Assembly: GCA_031284445.1 (NCBI GenBank)
Contig: JAISZW010000141.1
Coordinates: 1-5,272, forward strand
DNA: 5,272 nt
Reading direction: 5' to 3'
From: Candidatus Methanovirga basalitermitum
GTDB taxonomy: Archaea > Methanobacteriota > Methanobacteria > Methanobacteriales > Methanobacteriaceae
Within the stretch, counting starts at the first letter, position 1, and every line of letters starts with the position of its first letter. This document shows positions 1 through 4,786 of this stretch, piece after piece. The translations under genes and the position numbers were made by a program. Below the pieces are notes generated by a model. That model was not told where the DNA came from. It ran no database searches and was given only the letters and a program-made list of their open reading frames with translations.

Positions 1-7
1 TTAACGT

Positions 8-94
8 TTTTTGCCGTAAACTGAAGTTGTTGTAAACGGTGAGCAGATTAGAAATCGGCTCCCCGTTTACGGCAACGCAGTGAAACGGCAAAAA
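8..94. repeat. Nested inverted repeats, GC-richer left edge
   Basis: Two nested perfect inverted repeats are visible. TTTTTGCCGT (8-17) pairs with ACGGCAAAAA (85-94), and GCCGTAAAC (13-21) pairs with GTTTACGGC (65-73). In an alternative fold, GTAAACGG (32-39) pairs with CCGTTTAC (63-70). The motif GTAAAC therefore occurs in several orientations that can pair in competing ways. The stretch is about 42% GC while the sequence after base 180 is below 20%, which suggests a different origin. It could be the terminal or origin region of a mobile element, or a structured RNA cut by the window edge. No coding sense is seen. Confidence 0.6.
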
Positions 95-177
95 TTGATA
101 GCGTCATGGCGTGGCTTCAAAAATTTTTCTGCCAGAGGCGTTTAGAAAAAATTTTGGAGTGCCATTGACACTATCAA
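95..177. repeat. Long imperfect hairpin (about 34 paired positions)
   Basis: TTGATAG (95-101) pairs with CTATCAA (171-177). The pairing continues inward with one mismatch, one bulge and a small internal loop through GTC-ATGGC / GCCAT-GAC and then CTTCAAAAATTTTTCT / AGAAAAAATTTTGGAG, leaving a loop of about 13 bases near 131-143. Mismatches are scattered while the overall fold is kept, which is what a selected structure looks like. Possible identities are an RNA gene, an element end, or a transfer/replication site. A retron-like RNA would need a reverse transcriptase gene beyond the left edge, and nothing visible supports one. Confidence 0.55.
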
Positions 178-451
178 AGTTTATGCGGAAATTAAATACC
201 TTTTATATAATTTTTAATTATTTTAGGTACTGTTTTTTGATATAGTATTTCTGAAAATTCAAAAGATTAAAATATTTAAGAAATATATTTAAGAGAAATA
301 TCTTAAGAGAAGTATTAAGTTGGGTATATATAACCATAAAACTCTTAATATAAAAGGAGTTGCTAAATTTTTTGTTTACAGTTAAAAGGAAACAATCTGC
401 AATTAGTTGTAAACATGCTTTATTAAATATAACCAATTATTAATATTTGCA
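178..451. other. AT-rich non-coding stretch
   Basis: I see no convincing gene here. There is an array of four imperfect direct repeats at 270-319 (period about 13-15, core AAATATnTTAAGAG). A near-palindromic GGTATATATAACC follows at about 322-334. A Shine-Dalgarno-like AAAAGGAG lies at 352-359. TGTTTACA (373-380) and TGTAAACA (409-416) form an 8-bp inverted repeat and carry the same GTAAAC core as the left-edge repeats. The open frames on either strand are short and low in complexity. Confidence 0.5.
270..319. repeat. Four imperfect direct repeats, iteron-like
   Basis: Successive copies read AAATATTTAAG (270-280), AAATATATTTAAGA (281-294), AAATATCTTAAGAG (296-309) and AAGTATTAAG (310-319). 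The spacing is close to one to one-and-a-half helical turns. This could be a protein-binding array or simple AT-rich drift. The sequence complexity is low, so confidence is limited. Confidence 0.35.
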
Positions 452-542
452 CAAAAAAACGGAAAATACATGAGTTACTAATTACATAAGTCACTAACGA
501 ACTACTAACAATTACATTAATGAATAGTTTTCCGTTTTTTTG
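452..542 (-). terminator. 15-bp perfect inverted repeat, possible terminator
   Basis: CAAAAAAACGGAAAA (452-466) is the exact reverse complement of 528-542. On the minus strand it lies 45 bases beyond the stop of the helix-turn-helix gene, and the second arm ends in a run of seven T, so it could end that transcript. The 61-base loop is unusually long for an intrinsic terminator. The loop itself contains a partial direct repeat (ACTAATTACATAA and ACTAACAATTACATTAA). Confidence 0.4.
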
Positions 543-587
543 CACATAAGGGGCATAAATATTTTCTACTCATATATTTTTCATTTT

Positions 588-1448
588 TTAAGAAAATGCC
601 AATATCTTCTTAGTAAGCATAGAGTTCATATATGCCCCTGAAAGTTCGGCTTTATTGCTGAGTATACTGTCTAAACATTTTATAATCTTATCCCCTTCAT
701 TTATCTTCTTATTTATAAAAACTATTGCAGTGTCTCGTATATTTTCTATGCTTTCTTTTATCTTAAATTTTTTCAGTCTAAACTGTATAAGGTGTTTGTT
801 TCTAATATACTTTTCATTTACTATGTATGGATCATATTTTTTAGGTATTTTCTTAGCATTAAGTTCTGGTTCTATACTCTTTTTAAACAAGAAAATTAGA
901 GGATCTATAGTTACTACTCCTCCACATGTGCTTATATATACAAACTTGCTGATTGAGTTTATAGATTTAATAACTGTTCTTTTTGAACGTCCTGTCCACT
1001 CCATTAATCTGGAAATTGTAGATTTTAGATGGTATTTACCTGATTTGTACTTGGACATTTTATGTAGAAATAAAAAATTAAAGATAATTATTTTTTCTGT
1101 CTTAGTTGACCTTATAAATGCCCTGGAATGAAAAATATCAATGTTAGTATTAATGTAACCTTTTTTACAATCTTCAAGATTAGAAAAAACATTATCTATT
1201 ATTTTTATGGTCCAATATGAATAACTATCATCATGTTCAGCTTCTATTATATCTGTTTTAACTAGATCCTCTATTATTTTATAAAAAGTTGTCTTTGAAA
1301 TACTTAAATTAAAGCATACATCTTTATAATGAATACCATTTATTACCCCTAAAGAATCCTGCAATTTAGCTATATATATCATAAAATTAATCCCAGAATT
1401 AGTTATATTACTCTTCATTATTTTCAAAATTTTACTTGATAATTTCAT
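588..1448 (-). CDS. Protein with two helix-turn-helix regions
   Basis: This is a basic 286-residue protein. Residues about 15-75 look like a winged helix-turn-helix: HYKDVCFNLSISKTTFYKII has the helix-turn-recognition-helix pattern, followed by a strand-rich wing around SYSYWTIKII. A second helix-turn-helix candidate is at about 143-170 (STISRLMEWTGRSKRTVIKS). The C-terminal third is lysine-rich and helical. It resembles uncharacterised two-HTH proteins that I associate with clostridial genomes, but that is memory, not a match I can show. The ATG at 1448 is chosen because AAAGGGG precedes it by seven bases. Roles to consider are a transcriptional regulator or a replication-initiator-like protein; two winged helices in tandem are typical of plasmid Rep proteins. 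It is divergent from the micropeptide gene, with a terminator-like hairpin between promoter space and start. Confidence 0.7.
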   Translation of the reverse strand: MKLSSKILKIMKSNITNSGINFMIYIAKLQDSLGVINGIHYKDVCFNLSISKTTFYKIIEDLVKTDIIEAEHDDSYSYWTIKIIDNVFSNLEDCKKGYINTNIDIFHSRAFIRSTKTEKIIIFNFLFLHKMSKYKSGKYHLKSTISRLMEWTGRSKRTVIKSINSISKFVYISTCGGVVTIDPLIFLFKKSIEPELNAKKIPKKYDPYIVNEKYIRNKHLIQFRLKKFKIKESIENIRDTAIVFINKKINEGDKIIKCLDSILSNKAELSGAYMNSMLTKKILAFS

Positions 1449-1480
1449 TATTAAACCCCTTTATCCTATTTTTTTTTAAA

Positions 1481-1526
1481 ATAACAAAAAGGACTAAAGG
1501 TTATAACCCTTAGTCCTTTTTGTTAT
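1481..1526. terminator. Strong bidirectional terminator-like hairpin
   Basis: Arms of 17 bases are perfectly complementary (ATAACAAAAAGGACTAA at 1481-1497, and 1510-1526), with a palindromic centre GGTTATAACC. T-runs lie on both strands. It sits only 32 bases upstream of the start of the minus-strand helix-turn-helix gene, so any transcript starting further upstream must read through it. It could therefore act as an attenuator for that gene, or end an antisense transcript from the micropeptide cassette. Confidence 0.8.
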
Positions 1527-1573
1527 ATCTCGCTTATAGTAATTATTGCTAGTATTACTCAATTATAGCTATA

Positions 1574-1582
1574 TGTTATACT
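1574..1582 (+). promoter_or_regulatory. Extended -10 promoter candidate for micropeptide
   Basis: TG-T-TATACT is an extended -10 element with five of six matches in the hexamer. No good -35 is present at the usual distance, which extended -10 promoters tolerate. A start near 1588 would place the Shine-Dalgarno-blocking hairpin at the very 5' end of the RNA. On the opposite strand a perfect TATAAT (1567 down to 1562) could serve the divergent helix-turn-helix gene, but it also lacks a clear -35. Confidence 0.4.
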
Positions 1583-1585
1583 AAT

Positions 1586-1609
1586 TACACCTCATAAAAA
1601 GGAGGTGTA
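1586..1609 (+). promoter_or_regulatory. Hairpin sequestering the micropeptide Shine-Dalgarno
   Basis: TACACCTC (1586-1593) pairs perfectly with GAGGTGTA (1602-1609) around an 8-base loop. The right arm is the core of AAGGAGGTG, a nine-base match to the anti-Shine-Dalgarno end of 16S rRNA. In this fold the ribosome binding site of the gene starting at 1617 is hidden. Such self-sequestering is common in type I toxin messages and in translationally controlled leaders. Confidence 0.6.
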
Positions 1610-1616
1610 GTTCAAA

Positions 1617-1721
1617 TTGAAATTTGTTTCATTAACAACTTTAGAATATTGTCTAAAGTTGGCACAGATAGCATTTTACATACTATCTGCTATTACTTTA
1701 TTTAATAATTTAATTAAGTAA
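1617..1721 (+). CDS. 34-residue membrane micropeptide, possible small toxin
   Basis: A TTG start lies nine bases after AAGGAGGTG, the best ribosome binding site in the window. The frame runs 34 codons to TAA and is followed within eight bases by a strong terminator, so it looks like a complete monocistronic gene. The peptide begins MKFVSLTTLEYCLKLA, has one hydrophobic helix at about residues 14-29, and ends in a short LIK tail. Size, single membrane helix and a blocked Shine-Dalgarno fit type I toxins or holin-like micropeptides, but I recognise no specific family. The coding RNA itself folds further: 1636-1645 pairs perfectly with 1652-1661, and 1665-1671 with 1683-1689. The region may therefore work as a structured RNA as well as a message. 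No antisense antitoxin promoter is convincing. Confidence 0.55.
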   Translation: MKFVSLTTLEYCLKLAQIAFYILSAITLFNNLIK

Positions 1722-1796
1722 ATAATAGAAAAAGACTAAAGGGTACGACCTTTAGTCTTTTTTGTTGCTGTAATATCAAATGAAATTTGTTTCATT
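1618..1796. repeat. Two copies of TGAAATTTGTTTCATT
   Basis: The 16-base sequence TGAAATTTGTTTCATT occurs at 1618-1633, overlapping the micropeptide start codon, and again at 1781-1796, beyond the terminator. Each copy contains the dyad TGAAA-TTTG-TTTCA. Two identical dyads flanking one small gene, next to a divergent helix-turn-helix protein, would suit an operator pair, though this is inference. Confidence 0.5.
1729..1763 (+). terminator. Rho-independent terminator of the micropeptide gene
   Basis: AAAAAGACTAAAGG (1729-1742) pairs perfectly with CCTTTAGTCTTTTT (1749-1762) around a six-base loop and ends in a T-run. It is a near copy of the hairpin at 1481-1526 (shared GACTAAAGG arm and TTTTTGTT exit), so the micropeptide gene is bracketed by twin terminators. 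A third, half copy (AAAAGACTAAAA) lies at 1912-1923. Confidence 0.85.
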
Positions 1797-1811
1797 TATT
1801 TATTTATACCT

Positions 1812-1895
1812 AAACAATACCTCATATATTCCATTAAGTCAAATTATTTATTGTGTTCAAACAATACTTCGCATCTCACCATGTAATTTGACTTA
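1812..1895. repeat. Direct and inverted repeats downstream of the recombinase
   Basis: TAAGTCAAATTA (1835-1846) is the perfect reverse complement of 1884-1895, with 37 bases between the arms. AAACAATAC followed by C/T-TC occurs twice (1812-1820 and 1859-1867), once inside and once outside the inverted repeat; the similarity extends imperfectly over about 35 bases. The rest of 1764-1939 contains no supported gene. It could be a weak terminator for the recombinase message, a binding region, or an origin-like array. Confidence 0.45.
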
Positions 1896-1939
1896 CGCTA
1901 ATATATTATAGAAAAGACTAAAAATTAACTTAACAAATT

Positions 1940-3322
1940 TCAAGGAGTTATCAATTTACCAATTAACTTATAAAAAACCTTAACATTATTATCAATAACA
2001 ACAACTTTATCTACTATATTCCTAATAATATTCTGCTTTTCTTTAGATGACATATAATCCCAAATATTAGCGACATCTTTTAACATATTCTTAGTATCAC
2101 TTAATTTAGTACTTATATCCTGTTTAACTTGCTCATTAATGATTTGTTTATTTATTTTAGATATGTCCTCTTTTACTGAATTTATAGTTTGCAATAAAAT
2201 ATCATCATCAGCTACACTATATAGTTTATATAAGCGTCTTAATTTTTCTGTGTGGATATTTAACTGTTGTTGTAATAATTCTAAAATCGATAATGATAAT
2301 CTTCCCGGATCATTCGTTTCTAAAGTATTATTCCATGTCATATTAAGCAAGTCTTTTACAACTGTATCCTCTATATCATCTGCCCATACTTTTAAGTTAT
2401 CACAATTAGGATCCTTTACTAAATACATTTTATATTTTTGCTGTGAATAACAGTACATTTTATAACCTTTTTTACCCCATTTTTGATATCTCATTTTAGC
2501 TCCACATTTACCACAGTACAATATACCTTGTAAAAGATGCTCTGAATCAACTATTTTCTTTACAGAACGCTCTTTTAGAATCTCCATAGCTTGAGCATAC
2601 GTATCTAAAGTAACTATAGGTTCATGTTGTCCCCTATATTCTTCACCATTATAACAAATGTACCCTGCGTTAGTTTTCCTAGTTATTATCTGTGCAGCCA
2701 GTTTTTCATACTTTAATCCCAGCATATTAGCTATCTTTTGAAGTGAATAACCTTTTAGGAATAAATCATAAATCTGCACTACTTTTTCGGAATCTTTATT
2801 TTTAACAAGTATCCCTTTATTTTTATTATAATCATAGCCAAAAGGAACTCTACCGCCACCCATCCATAAACCACTTTTTACTCTTTCTTTCATTCCTATT
2901 CTTGTACGTTCTCTTATTGTCTCACGCTCAAGTTGTGCAAATGCTGACATTATTCCCAACATAGCACGTCCTATAGGCGTTGATGTATCTAGATTTTCAT
3001 TGAGAGATATAAACTCCGTATTATTCATAGAAAATATATCCTCAATTAAGTACAAAGTATCTTTTTGACTCCTTGATAGTCTATCTATCTTATATACTAC
3101 TACCTTGTCTATTTTGTTGTTTTTAACGTGCGATACTAATCTCTGAAGCTCTGGACGATCTATATTGCTCCCCGTAAATCCACCATCTATGTAAAATTCA
3201 TATACTTTAATACCTTTCATCTTACAAAAAGAGCTTAACATCTCTTTTTGAGCCTCTATAGAGTAACCTTCTTCTGCTTGCGCATCCGTTGATACTCTTA
3301 TATAAAGCGCTGTTTTCCTCAT
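1940..3322 (-). CDS. Large serine recombinase (SpoIVCA/integrase type)
   Basis: This complete 460-residue site-specific DNA recombinase cuts and rejoins DNA through a serine. The N-terminal resolvase domain (about 1-150) has YIRVS with catalytic Ser11 and Arg9, the conserved YKIDRLSRS at 77-85, and GRAMLGIMSAFAQLERE at 118-134. The recombinase domain follows (about 158-250). A zinc ribbon has Cys270, Cys273, Cys291 and Cys307, and a helical, probably coiled-coil segment spans about 343-400. Length is near that of SpoIVCA (about 500) and phage integrases. The ATG at 3322 follows AAAGGAG at good spacing. It looks intact and functional. It points away from the split sigG about 1.5 kb away, and is the obvious candidate for having moved the element; a separate directionality factor would be expected for excision. 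I do not assign spoIVCA because the target appears not to be sigK. Confidence 0.93.
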   Translation of the reverse strand: MRKTALYIRVSTDAQAEEGYSIEAQKEMLSSFCKMKGIKVYEFYIDGGFTGSNIDRPELQRLVSHVKNNKIDKVVVYKIDRLSRSQKDTLYLIEDIFSMNNTEFISLNENLDTSTPIGRAMLGIMSAFAQLERETIRERTRIGMKERVKSGLWMGGGRVPFGYDYNKNKGILVKNKDSEKVVQIYDLFLKGYSLQKIANMLGLKYEKLAAQIITRKTNAGYICYNGEEYRGQHEPIVTLDTYAQAMEILKERSVKKIVDSEHLLQGILYCGKCGAKMRYQKWGKKGYKMYCYSQQKYKMYLVKDPNCDNLKVWADDIEDTVVKDLLNMTWNNTLETNDPGRLSLSILELLQQQLNIHTEKLRRLYKLYSVADDDILLQTINSVKEDISKINKQIINEQVKQDISTKLSDTKNMLKDVANIWDYMSSKEKQNIIRNIVDKVVVIDNNVKVFYKLIGKLITP

Positions 3323-3335
3323 TTGACAGCTCCTT

Positions 3336-3377
3336 TTATTGTTTATTTATTAGCTTTTTGGAAAGGCAATACCGCAA
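3336..3377 (-). CDS. Possible 13-codon leader peptide of the recombinase
   Basis: On the minus strand AAGGGGAGG (3394 down to 3386) is followed eight bases later by a TTG that opens 13 codons (MRYCLSKKLINKQ) and a TAA. The stop lies just before the AAAGGAG of the recombinase, which starts 13 bases further on. A strong Shine-Dalgarno with no other use nearby suggests a translated leader coupled to the recombinase. Chance occurrence is possible, since purine-rich runs are common here. It has no recognisable homology. Confidence 0.3.
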   Translation of the reverse strand: MRYCLSKKLINKQ

Positions 3378-3412
3378 ATTTAAAACCTCCCCTTGATTTA
3401 TTTATAGCATTA

Positions 3413-3442
3413 TTGACATTATATGTTGATTTAGACCATAAT
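3413..3442 (+). promoter_or_regulatory. SigmaA-type promoter for the secreted-protein operon
   Basis: A perfect -35 TTGACA (3413-3418) is followed after 18 bases by CATAAT (3437-3442), five of six matches to the -10. It lies 38 bases upstream of the TTG start at 3480. It overlaps, face to face, a promoter-like sequence for the recombinase on the other strand, so the two may exclude each other. Confidence 0.65.
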
Positions 3443-3444
3443 AT
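3418..3444 (-). promoter_or_regulatory. SigmaE-like promoter candidate for the recombinase
   Basis: On the minus strand ATATT (3444 down to 3440), 14 bases, then CATATAAT (3425 down to 3418) match the Bacillus SigmaE pattern as I know it (ATATT, 14-15 bases, CATACAnT) with one difference. A transcript would start near 3411, upstream of the leader peptide and recombinase. SigmaE control of spoIVCA is known for skin. In DNA this AT-rich, chance matches are likely, so this is only a candidate. Confidence 0.35.
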
Positions 3445-3479
3445 ATAAGAAAATAAAATAATATATTAAGGAGTTTAAA

Positions 3480-4292
3480 TTGAAAACAACTAAATTTTTA
3501 GCCTCATTACTTATGATAATCGCATGCTTTTTACTAGAAACTACTTCTGCTTTTGCATCTCATGAATTACCCACGAACATTAGTGAAAATACAACTACCA
3601 TTGACATTAATAATAATACATTTGCTATTAGTAGGACAGAAACTCAGGAATTTGAAACATTTTTTGATTCTCTTGCAGAAAAATTAACTGATGTACAGGT
3701 CAGTGAATATGACAATGTAATCGAAAAACATTTCACATCTAATGTAAATACCATGTACGAAAAGGTTTTGAATTTTATTAAAGATAATTCAACTAACAAT
3801 TCTAACACATACTTAAATGTTTCTGAAGAATTTGTTGAGGAATATAAAAAAACCTATAACTTAGGAAATAATACCCTCTTAATTGTAACACCAACATATT
3901 TCATCATTGATGTACTCACTGATGTATCCGATAAAAATATTAACAGAGAAACAGCATCAAAATCAGGAACAACCAAACAAACTGGTTATGGATTATTAGG
4001 AAATAAACTTTTTGACCTTTCTGTAACTTGCACTTTTTACTATGATGGATCATCTGCATGGTATAAGAGCGGTTTTGATTACTACTATACTAGAGGAATA
4101 CTTTCATTATGGCAAGTCTCTAATTGGAGAGGTTGGAAAGAATCAAATGGCACTTCATATAATGCATATTGCGCGGGGAACTTCCATTTTGGACTTGAAT
4201 ACGATGGAATAGGGCTGGTTATTCAAGATGTCTATTGTAAAAACATCATAACCTGCAGTAAAAGTGGAACGCTAATATCTTCTTATGAATAG
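3480..4292 (+). CDS. Secreted protein, function unknown
   Basis: This 270-residue protein starts at TTG, six bases after AAGGAG. It has a signal peptide: Lys2 and Lys5, a hydrophobic core at about 6-19, and a likely cut after AFA at residue 26. A lipobox-like IIAC at 13-16 is an alternative, less likely because the residues after the cysteine are hydrophobic. The middle (27-155) is acidic and Asn/Thr-rich with helical stretches. The C-terminal part (about 168-270) is rich in aromatic residues, glycine and alternating strand patterns. It holds all four remaining cysteines (184, 231, 253, 259), so it looks like a disulfide-stabilised beta domain. I do not recognise the family with confidence. 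Its pairing with a tiny membrane protein 29 bases downstream suggests a secreted bacteriocin or toxin with an immunity partner, but a surface or spore-related role is equally open. Confidence 0.8.
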   Translation: MKTTKFLASLLMIIACFLLETTSAFASHELPTNISENTTTIDINNNTFAISRTETQEFETFFDSLAEKLTDVQVSEYDNVIEKHFTSNVNTMYEKVLNFIKDNSTNNSNTYLNVSEEFVEEYKKTYNLGNNTLLIVTPTYFIIDVLTDVSDKNINRETASKSGTTKQTGYGLLGNKLFDLSVTCTFYYDGSSAWYKSGFDYYYTRGILSLWQVSNWRGWKESNGTSYNAYCAGNFHFGLEYDGIGLVIQDVYCKNIITCSKSGTLISSYE

Positions 4293-4321
4293 TTAATAAA
4301 ATTTAAATTAGGAGTACAACG

Positions 4322-4513
4322 ATGAAGAAACATAAATTTAACATTATTACATTTTTAACGATTACTTCCATATTTTTTTTCCTTTTCTTAATTAATTTAA
4401 CAGAGGTAAATGTATCTAGTATATTATTAATATTAATTTCATCAATTTTAATTAGTATTGTACCAAGTTTCATTATTATTATACTCAGGCTTATAATAAA
4501 GAAATTGCAATAG
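4322..4513 (+). CDS. 63-residue two-helix membrane protein
   Basis: An ATG preceded by TTAGGAG opens 63 codons. The product is almost entirely hydrophobic, with helices at about residues 8-27 and 33-58, a short linker containing Glu28, and basic ends (MKKHK at the start, KK near the end). It begins 29 bases after the secreted protein's stop with no promoter or terminator between, so the two are almost certainly co-transcribed. Small membrane proteins in this position often protect the producer from its own secreted antimicrobial or help it reach the surface. The sequence alone does not show which. It has no recognised homologue, and low-complexity Ile/Leu/Ser content makes recognition difficult. 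Confidence 0.65.
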   Translation: MKKHKFNIITFLTITSIFFFLFLINLTEVNVSSILLILISSILISIVPSFIIIILRLIIKKLQ

Positions 4514-4529
4514 TTTTAATTAGTTATTG

Positions 4530-4648
4530 TTGGTAGCTTCCCGGACATTAAGTCTGGGAATTCTTGATTCTACGTACATTACGACTTGGCTGTCTTACAT
4601 GGACTCCTCAGGCTTACTTATAATGTACCTCACCGTATATCGTTTAGG
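4530..4648 (-). mobile_element. Right end of an IS200/IS605-family element (remnant)
   Basis: On the minus strand, the DNA following the tnpB stop is the kind of non-coding tail seen in IS605/IS1341-type elements. It ends in a short hairpin, TTCCC-A-GAC / GTC-C-GGGAA with a five-base loop (plus 4538-4560), close to the expected terminus near 4530-4537. This tail normally carries the scaffold of the reRNA (omegaRNA) used by TnpB, with its guide taken from the DNA just outside the end. The stretch is GC-richer than its surroundings. No left end, no tnpA and most of tnpB are absent, so the element cannot move by itself. Confidence 0.7.
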
Positions 4649-4735
4649 CTACGCTAACATACGTAAACCTTCTTTAAGAATGTTCTTGGCAGCATTGATA
4701 TCCCTGTCATGTACTACTCCATATTCTGAGCAGCC
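4649..4735 (-). pseudogene. 3' tail of a TnpB gene, truncated
   Basis: Twenty-eight codons and a TAG stop remain of an RNA-guided nuclease of the TnpB family. The visible part covers the second half of the zinc ribbon and the last RuvC motif: CSEYG, then HDRDINAAKNILKEG, where the Asp of DRDxNAA is the conserved third RuvC aspartate. Just upstream an in-frame TAA interrupts, and no more TnpB sequence follows, so over 300 residues are missing. The zinc-ribbon cysteine pair reads CSEY where CxxC is expected, another sign of decay. The broken end faces the sigG fragment about 50 bases away. Confidence 0.8.
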
Positions 4736-4786
4736 TTATGTCTTGATGAAGAGGAATATATTTTATTTCTACATTATACATTCATC
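4736..4786. other. Junction between the IS remnant and sigG
   Basis: About 50 bases belong neither clearly to TnpB nor to sigG. In the sigG frame they are open back to a TGA at 4727-4729 but do not encode the conserved residues expected before PMIIGEI (FSTYAV in Bacillus). TTTCTACAT at 4766-4774 resembles how clostridia would encode FSTY, but out of frame. If the sigG break arose by site-specific recombination, the attachment site (attR) should lie here, with the crossover close to 4775-4789. Confidence 0.45.

Noticed and set aside
218..436. 72-codon minus-strand open frame
   Set aside because: It starts at TTG with no ribosome binding site and is a low-complexity Phe/Leu/Lys/Ile/Asn sequence through AT-rich repeats.
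372..443. 23-codon plus-strand frame after AAAAGGAG (352-359)
   Set aside because: The TTG is 12 bases from the Shine-Dalgarno, which is long. The peptide has no recognisable character and no clear promoter, so it was left out as a gene.
655..1131. 158-codon plus-strand frame
   Set aside because: It is antisense to the helix-turn-helix gene, which has a proper ribosome binding site and sensible protein.
1481..1640. Antisense antitoxin RNA to the micropeptide message
   Set aside because: The only minus-strand TATAAT (1567 down to 1562) lacks a -35, and its transcript would not overlap the micropeptide message. A type I system is therefore suggested by the peptide only.
1764..1890. Minus-strand mini-frames of 12-19 codons
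   Set aside because: None has a Shine-Dalgarno, and they overlap the repeats, which explain the openness.
2139..2450. 103-codon plus-strand frame
   Set aside because: It is antisense to the zinc-ribbon and C-terminal part of the clearly real recombinase.
4538..4560. Hairpin as terminator of the secreted-protein operon
   Set aside because: It has no T-run after it, and its place and form fit the end of the IS remnant.
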